Shown here piece by piece: positions 16,864-24,884 of a stretch of 51,795 bases of DNA. Origin of the DNA: Lachnospiraceae bacterium (GTDB taxonomy: Bacteria; Bacillota; Clostridia; Lachnospirales; Lachnospiraceae); the NCBI GenBank assembly GCA_900769175.1, contig CAAGFP010000161.1:1-51795 (forward strand), written 5' to 3'. The position numbers and the translations under genes are program-made. Numbering within the stretch: the stretch's first letter is position 1; each line of letters begins with the position of its first letter. Under the pieces are notes generated by a model. That model saw nothing but the letters and a program-made list of their open reading frames with translations. It had not been told where the DNA came from and did no database searches.

Positions 16864-17008
16864 GGTCGTATACCTCCGGACAATAAAAAAAGTGGATTGC
16901 AAACTATCCACTCAAATAAACCGACACTACGCCGGATTTTTTCTGTCTGAACGCCTGCCAGCCCTTGCCGCAGGGTGAGAGTGGATACTCTGCTTGTTTT
17001 TATAAACC
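16864..17008 (-). promoter_or_regulatory. L20-type attenuator leader of the infC operon
   Basis: The 145-base leader contains two competing structures. GAGTGGATA (16913-16905) can pair with TATCCACTC (16987-16979) earlier in the leader. Alternatively AGTGGAT (16912-16906) pairs with ATCCACT (16897-16891) to make a hairpin followed by TTTTTT (16890-16885), a terminator just before the infC ribosome site. This is the logic of the Firmicute L20 leader, where binding of L20 favours termination. The pairing is seen in sequence; control by L20 is inferred from the family. Confidence 0.85.
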
Positions 17009-17014
17009 TTAAAT

Positions 17015-17043
17015 AAGATATCATAGGAAAAACACTATGTCAA
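17015..17043 (-). promoter_or_regulatory. promoter of infC-rpmI-rplT
   Basis: On the minus strand a perfect TTGACA (17043-17038) and TATCTT (17020-17015) are separated by 17 bases, with transcription expected near 17008. Confidence 0.85.
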
Positions 17044-17076
17044 GGATATTTTATAAAATCTTTTATCATAATAAAA

Positions 17077-17140
17077 ATGATACCAGGATCAAAAGGTCCT
17101 ATGTTTCATACTTGCATGAAACGGTATGACTATGTAACCG
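17077..17140. repeat. dispersed repeat family 2, copy 2
   Basis: The segment begins ATGATACCA and contains AAAAGGTC, GTTTCAT-ACTTGC-ATGAAAC (a perfect 7-bp dyad) and TGACTAT. It aligns along its length with 6362-6423. It is downstream of DUF1540 and upstream of the infC promoter, outside any gene. Confidence 0.55.
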
Positions 17141-17193
17141 GTGCCTTTTGCATTCCGTCTGAAATCTACAGACTACTTGCAATAAGCACCGGT
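17137..17193 (-). terminator. nested hairpin 3' of the DUF1540 gene
   Basis: An outer 8-bp stem ACCGGTGC/GCACCGGT encloses TTGCA/TGCAA and an inner TCTG/CAGA stem. It lies five bases after the stop codon at 17198. The T-run after it is weak, so it may be a 3' stabiliser or a rho-independent terminator of low quality. Confidence 0.55.
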
Positions 17194-17197
17194 ATGA

Positions 17198-17512
17198 TTA
17201 CTGTTCCCTATAGGTACCGCAAAGAGTACCTTCTCTGTTCATTGCACCGTTTCCGAGAATATCAACTTTTTTCGCCTTGCATTTATAGTTATCATTATAA
17301 ATACATTTCACGGCTTCACAGTCGATATCAATCAGACTGGATGCGTGGCAGGTGCTGTTCTGATAAACCTGTTCTCCCTGTTGCATGAAACTGTCACAAC
17401 AGGTTCCGGTATCATTCTTTGCACCGGTTGTGCCAACCGAGATCTCGCCTTTGCAGCAAAGGCAGTCCTGATTGTAAGAACAATTCGATACTTTACAACT
17501 TAAATCCGTCAT
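17198..17512 (-). CDS. DUF1540 protein, two cysteine-rich units
   Basis: A 104-residue protein with two DUF1540-type units. The first contains CKVSNCSYNQDCLCCKGEISVG, the second CEAVKCIYNDNYKCKAKKVDI, each with four or more cysteines and a following TGT/LCG segment. DUF1540 proteins are small, likely metal-binding and common in Clostridia; their function is unknown. GGAGGG lies before the ATG at 17512. Confidence 0.85.
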   Translation of the reverse strand: MTDLSCKVSNCSYNQDCLCCKGEISVGTTGAKNDTGTCCDSFMQQGEQVYQNSTCHASSLIDIDCEAVKCIYNDNYKCKAKKVDILGNGAMNREGTLCGTYREQ

Positions 17513-17579
17513 TTCAATCCCTCCTAATGTTGATTACACTAGAAGTATTTGCAGAAAACGAAGATTTATTCAGTAAAAT

Positions 17580-18089
17580 TTAGTTTTTTGCGCGTCCGCA
17601 GCACTTTTTGTACTTCTTTCCCGAGCCACAGGGACAGGGGTCATTGGGATAAACTCTTTCTCCCTTTACAACGGTCGTGGAAGTTTTCTGCTCTTTGTAA
17701 AGCTGTTTTCTCTTCTCTTCATCGAAAATATCATTCCACTGTTCAAGGTTATAGAGCCAGTCCGCATCCGCACCAACCATGTTCTTATAAAGAAGTTCCT
17801 TATCATAAATGAGATTTACTTCTGTATCCTCTTCCATTGTTTCAATCGGGTTCGGGGTAATAAGGCTGTCATTAATTCCATCCAGGAAGCCCGTCATAAA
17901 CATCAAATCCACTTTATATTTCGCAGCCAGTTCGGAAACGGTTCCTTTCACCTTTTCATCAGGATTTGAAAGAAGCTGAATATAGATTTCTTTTTCTTTC
18001 ATGAAGTAATTATGCCATAATCTCTGTAAATCACCCTTATTTGCAGTTTCACTGTAAGCCTGCGCTCTCCACATTTCCAACAATAACAT
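17580..18089 (-). CDS. SEC-C motif protein
   Basis: A 169-residue protein with a helical body and a C-terminal SEC-C zinc motif, CPCGSGKKYKKCCG (Cys152, 154, 163, 164). The motif is found in SecA and in many small proteins, where it binds zinc. The body has no recognised enzyme motif. A possible role in protein handling is inferred only from the motif. The start at 18089 has AAGGA upstream at a slightly long distance, so it is moderately certain. Confidence 0.78.
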   Translation of the reverse strand: MLLLEMWRAQAYSETANKGDLQRLWHNYFMKEKEIYIQLLSNPDEKVKGTVSELAAKYKVDLMFMTGFLDGINDSLITPNPIETMEEDTEVNLIYDKELLYKNMVGADADWLYNLEQWNDIFDEEKRKQLYKEQKTSTTVVKGERVYPNDPCPCGSGKKYKKCCGRAKN

Positions 18090-18316
18090 AATTTTATCCG
18101 TCCTTATTTCTATTCATTGTGTCGATTTCTGAAATCACACACGAAAACATTATAACTCATTTTCCAACACTTGAAAAGTATTTTTACTAAAATAAAATGA
18201 GGATAGAAAAAAAGAGAATTCTGTGCTATAGTACCATAAGACATTTGATTGCCGACTAATGTATCAAAGCCATCAATATAACAAACATGCCGGAGACGGC
18301 AGAAATGGAGAGGATT

Positions 18317-18658
18317 ATGAAAAATACACTCAAAAGAATCGGAGCAATTATCGGGCTTTCTCTCATTGCTCTCTGGCTGATTGCAACCGTAGTGACCGCT
18401 TTCGCACCAATCCCCGGCAAAGAAAGCATCTTTCCTGTTATGATTGCAGGATGTGTGATTTTCCCGATTATGCTTTGGATTATTCTCTGGCTCGTCAGTG
18501 TGATTACAAAGAAGAAAAACATTGCTTCTTTCCGCTCAGAAGAAATGGAAGAAACCATGAGACAGGCAGATGTGATCCGTGCCGAAATGAGCATGAAAGG
18601 AAATGAAACGGATGCTTCTTCTGAATCATCCGATACGAAAGAAGACGAATTTCGCTGA
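18317..18658 (+). CDS. small two-span membrane protein
   Basis: One of the few plus-strand genes. From the ATG at 18317 (GGAG six bases before) it encodes 113 residues. Hydrophobic spans lie at about 7-30 and 41-63, followed by a charged, acidic cytoplasmic tail ending KEDEFR. No family is recognised. An ATG ten codons upstream lacks a ribosome site. It is divergent from the SEC-C gene; the 18090-18316 gap has a possible -10, TATAGT, near 18230. Confidence 0.62.
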   Translation: MKNTLKRIGAIIGLSLIALWLIATVVTAFAPIPGKESIFPVMIAGCVIFPIMLWIILWLVSVITKKKNIASFRSEEMEETMRQADVIRAEMSMKGNETDASSESSDTKEDEFR

Positions 18659-18702
18659 TGACTTGCGTTGTTTCAACCGGATAAAATATTCTCGAAACTC
18701 AT

Positions 18703-19593
18703 TTACAGTTCCTTGTGAATGAGTTTCATTAAATTTGCAGCCGCAATGGACGGCATTCTTTTGGGATTTCTTACAATACAGATATTTCTTTTCGGAATCA
18801 GGGAATTAAATCTTAATTCAAAAAGCCTTCCCCGCTCAATTTCTTCTTTTGCAAATTCACTGACCACACAGCCAATCCCCAGACTTCGAAGTGCAAACTG
18901 AACAATCATATCGCTTGTCGCAAGTTCAAATTCGGGAGTAAGCTCAACTCCGACTGTATTTAATACAGAATCGACATACTGTCTGGTACTCGTATTCTTT
19001 TCCAGACAAATCAAGGGAAACTGATTTAATTCCGAGAAATCCAGTGTTTTGTTTTTTAAGGAAATAAACTTCCTTCCCGCCACAAAAATATCCTGAATCT
19101 CACGCACATTGATTCTTTCCGTTTCATCATTTATCTCAAACGGAGTACTGACAACGCCGAAATCAATTGCTCCTTCTTTTAATAGCCTTAACGTATCCGG
19201 TGTGGGAGCATTCGTTACCGCAACTTTAATCCCCGGATATTTTTCATTGAATTTCTCAAGATAAGGAAGAAGACAATATTTTAACGTCATGTCACTCGCA
19301 CCGATATGGACTTCCCCTGCTTCCATATTCAAAAGCTCAGCAACCTTCTTCTCTCCCTTTTCCATCATTTCATATCCTTTGGAAACATAAGAAAACAAAA
19401 CCCGTCCGGCCTCAGTCAGTTCGACACCCTTGGCATTGCGAAAAAAGAGTCTTGTCGAAAGACTCTCTTCTAAGTGTTTGATTGCCTGGCTTACCGCAGG
19501 CTGTGAAATATTCAATATTTTCGCAGCTCCCGATACGGAAGCCTGCTTTGCAACATAATAAAATACCTTGTAATATTCCAGATTATTTGTCAT
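18703..19593 (-). CDS. LysR-family transcription regulator
   Basis: A 296-residue LysR-type regulator. The N-terminal winged helix-turn-helix is at about 5-60 (YYKVFYYVAKQASVSGAAKIL and ISQPAVSQAIKHLEESLSTRLF), and the effector-binding periplasmic-fold domain runs from about 85 to the end. Such proteins bind a small ligand and activate or repress nearby genes and themselves. I start at the ATG at 19593 because AGGTG lies five bases before; the ATG six codons upstream has none. The nearest upstream gene is the lipoprotein at 19660, and no divergent target is visible. Confidence 0.88.
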   Translation of the reverse strand: MTNNLEYYKVFYYVAKQASVSGAAKILNISQPAVSQAIKHLEESLSTRLFFRNAKGVELTEAGRVLFSYVSKGYEMMEKGEKKVAELLNMEAGEVHIGASDMTLKYCLLPYLEKFNEKYPGIKVAVTNAPTPDTLRLLKEGAIDFGVVSTPFEINDETERINVREIQDIFVAGRKFISLKNKTLDFSELNQFPLICLEKNTSTRQYVDSVLNTVGVELTPEFELATSDMIVQFALRSLGIGCVVSEFAKEEIERGRLFELRFNSLIPKRNICIVRNPKRMPSIAAANLMKLIHKEL

Positions 19594-19659
19594 TTTTTCA
19601 CCTGAATCCATAATGCTTCAACACGGTTTCTGCCCATCTTCTAAAACCGCCGGAATCGT

Positions 19660-20232
19660 TTATTCATTCAATACGGTAGATGCATATTCAATGGATATGC
19701 AGGCATCATTGGAATCAAAAATGAAGCGAAGTTCCATTCCGCCTGAAGAATACACGAAAGCACCGTTCTTTTCGGTATAATTTTCACCGTAAGTACTCAA
19801 TACTTTTTCCTTGGGGGAAGAAATATATATTCCTTCTGCCGTTGTTACGGTATCATCCTTTAAAACGATGGAAGCGATATAGTCCGAGTCTCCCTTTGGA
19901 TAAGTTGTAATTTCATAACTGTCATAAGTATAAACCTTATCCATGCCTTCAAATGCACAGCTCTTTGCTTCATAATAATGCTTTGCTTCCTTGCAGGCAT
20001 CCAGAAAAACCTGACTATTTGTATCAGCCGTAAATTTTACTCCGTTCACTTCAAAATAATAAGGTTCTCCTTCGGTTTCATCCGCAATTACTCCGGCATC
20101 GCCGGCTTGTGCTTCCTGCGAAGGTGCTTCTGAAACACCTGCCGGATTGTTTTCTGCCGGATTCGTCGTTGCACATGCTGAAAGTGCAACCATACAGATT
20201 CCGCTTATTATCAATGCTGCTGCTTTTTTCAT
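19660..20232 (-). CDS. small lipoprotein
   Basis: A 190-residue secreted protein with a signal peptide and lipobox LSAC (Cys about 20), an Asn/Pro/Glu/Ala linker, and a domain from about 55 that opens PYYFEVNGVKFTADT. It ends with a beta-rich region (IFDSNDACISIEYAS). No named family is recognised; the domain resembles those of the lipoprotein at 7446-8759 in its FEYxxxVNG-like opening. It may be read through from the SGNH gene 111 bases upstream, since no terminator is seen between them. Confidence 0.72.
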   Translation of the reverse strand: MKKAAALIISGICMVALSACATTNPAENNPAGVSEAPSQEAQAGDAGVIADETEGEPYYFEVNGVKFTADTNSQVFLDACKEAKHYYEAKSCAFEGMDKVYTYDSYEITTYPKGDSDYIASIVLKDDTVTTAEGIYISSPKEKVLSTYGENYTEKNGAFVYSSGGMELRFIFDSNDACISIEYASTVLNE

Positions 20233-20343
20233 TTCTTCGTTTTCCTTTCTGATCCTTTCAATAAACATTTATTCCTGTCTTTTCCAATCCCGGTTCGAAA
20301 CATTTCTTTCCCGTGAATATTATCTCAACTCATCCGATCGAAT

Positions 20344-21384
20344 TTATTCTTTCTCCTGATTTACAGCTCTTAATTGTTTTTCTCTTTCATAATGAATCTT
20401 TCGTTTTTCTTCCCAGACTGCATTTAAATGTTCTTCATTTCTCCGGTCTTTTAAATTACATTGATCGGCAAGATAGGCTCCAAAGAAATCCGTAAGTTTT
20501 CTTGCGCCGTCTAAATTAAGATGAAGTCCTGCGTCATAGGTATCCGTTTGGAAATCCAGTCCGATTTCATCTGTATAATCCAGGAAATTGATATATTTTA
20601 ATCCGTTTTTTTGGGCATAATCCACTATCTGGGCATCCCATTCATCATACCAGACCGGATACAGGCTCGGCGCTTTAATCAAAACAAGCTCAACGTCATT
20701 GTCTTTGCAAAGCTTCGTAATCCGGTCCATGTAGGCATATGCATTTTCGCCAAAGGAATAATCCCCGAGAATTTTTCCTTCCGGAATATAATCGACCGGT
20801 TCCACGCCAACCTGCATATAATAACCATTGTCTCCGACTTCTTCCTTTTTCAACCAGTAAGTAAAATCTTCTTTTTCGAGTTCAAAAATTCTACTGTGGT
20901 AGCGAAGAATCGGAAATACATATTCAATAAAACTTTCATTGTCCATCATTGAGGCCTGTATGCTTCCAACCTTCGACTTCGACCATTTCATTCCGTCAAT
21001 GGTCATCCGGTTATAGGCTTCCTTCTGCGGTTCATTATATTGAAGGGAAAGCACATTAAATACCAAAACATCCGGCTTCTCATATCGGAATGTCTCTTCT
21101 GCCAGATAATAAGACTGCCAGATTAACTGTTGTGCGCTTCCGCGGATATAGGAATTGATTCCGTAATTCTCCCACAAAACGACCGGAACGAAATTTTCAT
21201 ATACTTCACAGTCTCCGATAAAGATAACATCAAAATCTTTTTCCTGTGCATAGTATTCCGAAATCAGAGCACCTTCTTTGATATCGCCCATGTATTTGGG
21301 CATCAATAATTTCTGCAAAAAGAATAACAACGTCAACGTGGCAATGATTCCAAGCGACACTCCTATTACAACTTTTTTCTTCAT
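20344..21384 (-). CDS. SGNH/DltD-like envelope protein with Cys in place of Ser
   Basis: A 346-residue protein with one N-terminal membrane anchor (about 5-25) and an extracytoplasmic SGNH-fold domain. The nucleophile motif reads FIGDCEVYENF (Cys59), where the family normally has GDS or GSS. DAGLHLNLDGA (Asp284, His288) supplies the other two triad residues. SGNH proteins next to MBOAT acyltransferases usually hand acyl groups to or from envelope polymers. It follows the MBOAT gene by 56 bases and is the probable DltD counterpart. Cys could act as a thiol nucleophile or make the protein a binding subunit. Confidence 0.78.
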   Translation of the reverse strand: MKKKVVIGVSLGIIATLTLLFFLQKLLMPKYMGDIKEGALISEYYAQEKDFDVIFIGDCEVYENFVPVVLWENYGINSYIRGSAQQLIWQSYYLAEETFRYEKPDVLVFNVLSLQYNEPQKEAYNRMTIDGMKWSKSKVGSIQASMMDNESFIEYVFPILRYHSRIFELEKEDFTYWLKKEEVGDNGYYMQVGVEPVDYIPEGKILGDYSFGENAYAYMDRITKLCKDNDVELVLIKAPSLYPVWYDEWDAQIVDYAQKNGLKYINFLDYTDEIGLDFQTDTYDAGLHLNLDGARKLTDFFGAYLADQCNLKDRRNEEHLNAVWEEKRKIHYEREKQLRAVNQEKE

Positions 21385-21440
21385 TTTATTCGATCTAACC
21401 CTTTGTTTTCTGTGTACGTTGTCTGAATCGAAACGGCGTA

Positions 21441-23030
21441 CTAAAACTGATTATAAATAAACTGGCTTTCATCATAACCGATTCCGTATGCGCCAAAGAG
21501 AATGACAACAACGAACAACGCCGCAAATGCAGCAACTTCTAAAAATACGGATTTGGCAGCAATCTTTTCTCGTACGCTTCCGCCTCTTCCGATCATGCTG
21601 ACGGTAAACAGAATTGCTACGCCGATTAACAGAATGACATAATCCGGCACTGTCAATCCAAGGTTCCAGATTCCGCTTGTCAATGCTTCCGGCAAATTCC
21701 AGGTAGTAAACATACTTCCAAACATTTTAAAGGTCATCGGCACATCCCGGTAACAGTCAAACATTCTTAATGAACTCATGATTAGAAACGTTCTGATAAT
21801 CTGAAAGGCTTTATAATACCAGGTATGTCCCACATGAAATTTCGCATGGAATTTCGCATACAATGGTTCCAACTCCTGAGAAACCATAATCACAAGACAG
21901 TTTCCGAGTCCCCATGCCACGAAGTTCCAGGCTGCGCCATGCCAGATACCGGTTACCAGCCAGACTGCTATGGATGCTGCATAAACCGGAAGTCGTTTTC
22001 CAATCTGTTCCCCTAAATGTTTTCTTCCCCACTTCGAAATTTTTAACATCGGCTTACATACCGACACGGGATAGAAAAGATACTCCGTAAACCAGCTGCC
22101 CAGAGAAATATGCCATCTTCTCCAATATTCCTTAATTCCTTTGGAAAAGAACGGTCGGATGAAGTTTTCTTTCACTTTGATTCCAAGCACCTGGGCAATT
22201 CCGATTGTAATATCAATGCCGCCGGTGAAATCCGCATACAATTCGCAGGCATAAAATAATGCACCCAGAAAAACATAGAATCCGGTATAGGTATCCGTAT
22301 TTCCAATCAGTTCCCTGACTGCGACCAGAATCCGGTCTGCTATTACCAGCTTCTTAAAATACCCCCAAAGGATTCTTTCCAGACCAAATGTAATATTGCG
22401 GAAATGAAACGGATGTTTTGCAAACAAACTGTCCGCCAAATCATCAAACCGGCTGATGGGCCCCTGAATCAGCTGCGGAAAAAAGGATACAAACAAAGCC
22501 AGTTTAAACGGGTTCTTTTCCGCTTCGTATTTCTCGCGATATACATCAATGACATATCCCATCGTCTGGAATGTATAAAATGATATTCCAAGCGGAAGAA
22601 CAAGATTCAGCATGGAAAGCGGTTCTCTTTTGAACCATCCAAGAATCCCATTGATATTTGCAATTGCAAAGTTTGAATATTTTAACACCGCAAGGATTCC
22701 GAAATTAAATACAAGACAAATAACAAGTAATGCAAAACGTGTTTTTTTCTTTTTATCTTTGTATGCCTTTTTTTCTTCTTTGGAAAGTTCTCCTTTATGC
22801 TGCGCAATATAAGCCTTCGTTTGGATTGAAATTGCGCTGATGGCGCGGGCAAGGAAATACGAGCTTATCGTTGTTGCGAGGATAAAGATGAAATATACCG
22901 GATCGGCAAAATAATAAAATACATACCCCGCACAAAGCAAAAGCCCCCACTGTGCTTTTTTCGGAATGCAATAATACAGCACGAACAGGCACAAAAGAAA
23001 AAATAAAAAGGTATAGGATGTAAATGACAT
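21441..23030 (-). CDS. MBOAT O-acyltransferase, DltB/AlgI-like, with DltX-like tail
   Basis: A 529-residue membrane protein with about eleven to twelve spans. The MBOAT core is seen in EYWRRWHISLGSWF and the catalytic-histidine segment TGIWHGAAWNF. Family members move acyl groups across the membrane from a carrier. The last six residues are FIYNQF, like the C-terminal F-I-Y-N motif of DltX, a small Dlt protein whose tail tyrosine has been proposed as an acyl acceptor. Here the tail is fused to the MBOAT. It starts three bases after the carrier protein gene, with GAGGA upstream. Confidence 0.88.
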   Translation of the reverse strand: MSFTSYTFLFFLLCLFVLYYCIPKKAQWGLLLCAGYVFYYFADPVYFIFILATTISSYFLARAISAISIQTKAYIAQHKGELSKEEKKAYKDKKKKTRFALLVICLVFNFGILAVLKYSNFAIANINGILGWFKREPLSMLNLVLPLGISFYTFQTMGYVIDVYREKYEAEKNPFKLALFVSFFPQLIQGPISRFDDLADSLFAKHPFHFRNITFGLERILWGYFKKLVIADRILVAVRELIGNTDTYTGFYVFLGALFYACELYADFTGGIDITIGIAQVLGIKVKENFIRPFFSKGIKEYWRRWHISLGSWFTEYLFYPVSVCKPMLKISKWGRKHLGEQIGKRLPVYAASIAVWLVTGIWHGAAWNFVAWGLGNCLVIMVSQELEPLYAKFHAKFHVGHTWYYKAFQIIRTFLIMSSLRMFDCYRDVPMTFKMFGSMFTTWNLPEALTSGIWNLGLTVPDYVILLIGVAILFTVSMIGRGGSVREKIAAKSVFLEVAAFAALFVVVILFGAYGIGYDESQFIYNQF

Positions 23031-23033
23031 ATT

Positions 23034-23261
23034 TTATTCTTCCTCTAATCTGGTAATCAAAGCATACAGTGCCTGCGCAGAATTAAAGTTTTCGGGAATG
23101 ATATTTTCCGCAGAAATCACTACATCGAAATTCTCACTGATTTCCGAAATCAAAGAGACAATATCAAAAGAATCCAATATCCCGTCATCAATCAGACTGT
23201 CACAGGTTTCGAAATCCACCTCGGGATGCATGTCTGATAAAATCTCCAATAATACGTCCAT
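23034..23261 (-). CDS. acyl/peptidyl carrier protein, DltC-like
   Basis: A 75-residue carrier protein with the phosphopantetheine site ILDSFDIV (Ser31). Length and the LDSF motif fit DltC and related carriers that hold an activated amino acid as a thioester. Four-helix length is normal. The ribosome site AAAGGAG lies 36 bases upstream of the ATG with a perfect 10-bp hairpin between them (see separate entry). An internal promoter lies upstream. The downstream MBOAT follows by three bases. Confidence 0.9.
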   Translation of the reverse strand: MDVLLEILSDMHPEVDFETCDSLIDDGILDSFDIVSLISEISENFDVVISAENIIPENFNSAQALYALITRLEEE

Positions 23262-23271
23262 CTCTTCATTT

Positions 23272-23296
23272 ATAATCCGGTATGGAACCGGATTAT
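23272..23296 (-). promoter_or_regulatory. hairpin between ribosome site and start of the carrier gene
   Basis: ATAATCCGGT and ACCGGATTAT pair perfectly around a five-base loop. AAAGGAG (23304-23298) lies just before it and the ATG (23261) ten bases after it. Folded, the effective spacing becomes about 11 bases, unfolded 36. No closer ribosome site and no in-frame earlier start are present. Confidence 0.6.
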
Positions 23297-23303
23297 TCTC
23301 CTT

Positions 23304-23399
23304 TCACTTTTCTATACAACCGATAATTATAATTACAGATATCCATTTTGGCAAGTACGGGCAGATGGTTTTATTTCCACCAATCAACTTCACTGCCAT
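23304..23399 (-). CDS. possible 31-residue membrane peptide
   Basis: An ATG at 23399 opens a 31-residue frame ending WISVIIIIGCIEK, with its TGA directly touching the ribosome site of the carrier gene. Its size and place recall DltX-type small proteins, but it lacks a C-terminal F-Y motif and has no ribosome site of its own. It could also be chance. Confidence 0.2.
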   Translation of the reverse strand: MAVKLIGGNKTICPYLPKWISVIIIIGCIEK

Positions 23400-23419
23400 C
23401 ACAGGCAAAGTATTTTATT

Positions 23420-23428
23420 ATTATAGCA
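23420..23428 (-). promoter_or_regulatory. possible internal promoter (extended -10)
   Basis: TGCTATAAT reads as an extended -10 on the minus strand, about 20 bases downstream of the SGNH gene stop. No good -35 is seen. It would start transcription near 23413 and drive carrier, MBOAT and SGNH genes apart from the adenylation gene. Confidence 0.4.
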
Positions 23429-23447
23429 AAAGAAACATCGTCGCTTA

Positions 23448-24851
23448 TCAGGGAATGCACCCGGTAAGCCTTTCTCCGAACATAAATCTTCCCTGCTCAT
23501 TTAAATGAACGCCGTCGGCAAGATATAAGCTCCAGTTCTCATTATCAATCGGAAGTTCTTTGAAATTATCCAACACTTCCGTATGAAATTCACCTGCAAG
23601 CGCCTTGACTGCATTGGCATACGATTCCTGTTCTTTATATTTAATCTGTTGTTGGTCTTCCTGTATTGTAATGGTGTAATTCGGCGTGCAAAGAACAATG
23701 ACCGCATCCGGAAATTTCATTTGAATTTTCGAAAGCATTGCCCGGTATGCACCCATAAATGTACTTTCATCCAAGGGCTCATTTCCTTCAATCGCAACGC
23801 TGTTGAAATAATCATTCAATCCGTAATTGAATACGAACATTAAATTCTCTTTTTTCTCCCGGTCAATAAATGCACGAAGCTGCGAACACAAATACACATT
23901 GCCCGAAATCGCATCTGTCTGTTCATTGAGCAGGGCATCCACAACCATATTGGCGGTAAGTGCATCTCCTTCTTTGGTTGCGGCAGTCATTCCGCCAACA
24001 CCCAGATTGTAAACCCTGCCTTTGCAAAGAGCACTTACAACCTGCGGAATGGATGTGCTGTCCGTATAATTTCCTATAATACTGTCTCCGATAAAAACAA
24101 TATCGGTATTTCCCGCATCCGGATATATAATGGTTTGTTCCCTGTATTTATGGATTACTTCACCGGCATGTGCAAACATAGACTCCATATTTTCAGTCGT
24201 CAAAAGATAGGGGTGGAGATAATCGCTTAATCCCATGAGCAGATAGGACACCTCCGGGTTCGTGGCGTTATTCTTCTCGTAATTGAGCGGATTACAGATG
24301 AGCCACTCCTGCCCCGAAAACAGATACATTCTGACATTGGGAAGCGCAATTACATTCCGGGCAAGCTCTTGATATTCCGAAAACGTTTTCTCATATTTCG
24401 AATCCTCCATTTTCATCCAGTAGGAAATCTGCGGATGGATGTAAATCATTTCAAATGAAATGCCGGGATAGGATTGTGCCAGTTCAATCAAGTCCTCGGA
24501 ATCCGTCTTTTCCGGATCAACGCCTAAATATACCGTCGTAACCGGTTTTCCCGCCATGGCAATCCATTTCATATACACCCGGAACATGATGCTGCAAGAA
24601 ATCTCATTGGAACATTTGATAATATTCATTCCCCGAAGCGTGGCATAGTCTTCTTCCTCATAATAATCAATCGGATACATGGACATAAAAACAGTATCAT
24701 ATTCTTCCTCTTTCAGCTTTGTTAAATCCGGAATCACCTTTACTGCCTCCGGTATACAAAATGCAAGAAAAACAGTAAATAATACAATTATGACAGCAAT
24801 AGCCGGAATGAATATTTTCTTCTTTTTGTTATCGCCGGATGTTTTTTTCAA
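23448..24851 (-). CDS. envelope SGNH/GDSL hydrolase with extra N-terminal domain
   Basis: A 467-residue protein with an N-terminal membrane anchor (about 12-32), an unassigned extracytoplasmic domain (about 50-240) and a C-terminal SGNH domain. The SGNH blocks are complete: FIGDSIIG (Ser257), LGVGGM (Gly), FNYGLND (Asn) and DGVHLNEQG (Asp446, His449). It is a likely esterase or transferase acting outside the membrane. The start is the TTG at 24851, with AAGGAG eight bases upstream; the ATG ten codons upstream has none. It lies 33 bases after the adenylation gene. Confidence 0.82.
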   Translation of the reverse strand: MKKTSGDNKKKKIFIPAIAVIIVLFTVFLAFCIPEAVKVIPDLTKLKEEEYDTVFMSMYPIDYYEEEDYATLRGMNIIKCSNEISCSIMFRVYMKWIAMAGKPVTTVYLGVDPEKTDSEDLIELAQSYPGISFEMIYIHPQISYWMKMEDSKYEKTFSEYQELARNVIALPNVRMYLFSGQEWLICNPLNYEKNNATNPEVSYLLMGLSDYLHPYLLTTENMESMFAHAGEVIHKYREQTIIYPDAGNTDIVFIGDSIIGNYTDSTSIPQVVSALCKGRVYNLGVGGMTAATKEGDALTANMVVDALLNEQTDAISGNVYLCSQLRAFIDREKKENLMFVFNYGLNDYFNSVAIEGNEPLDESTFMGAYRAMLSKIQMKFPDAVIVLCTPNYTITIQEDQQQIKYKEQESYANAVKALAGEFHTEVLDNFKELPIDNENWSLYLADGVHLNEQGRFMFGERLTGCIP

Positions 24852-24884
24852 ATGATAGTCTCCTTCTATGGTTCTTTTCATATT

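Noticed and set aside
16812..17024. 70-residue minus-strand frame over the infC leader
   Set aside because: It covers the attenuator leader and overlaps infC in another frame.
18256..18594. 112-residue minus-strand frame
   Set aside because: It is antisense to the small membrane protein gene, which has a good ribosome site and natural composition.
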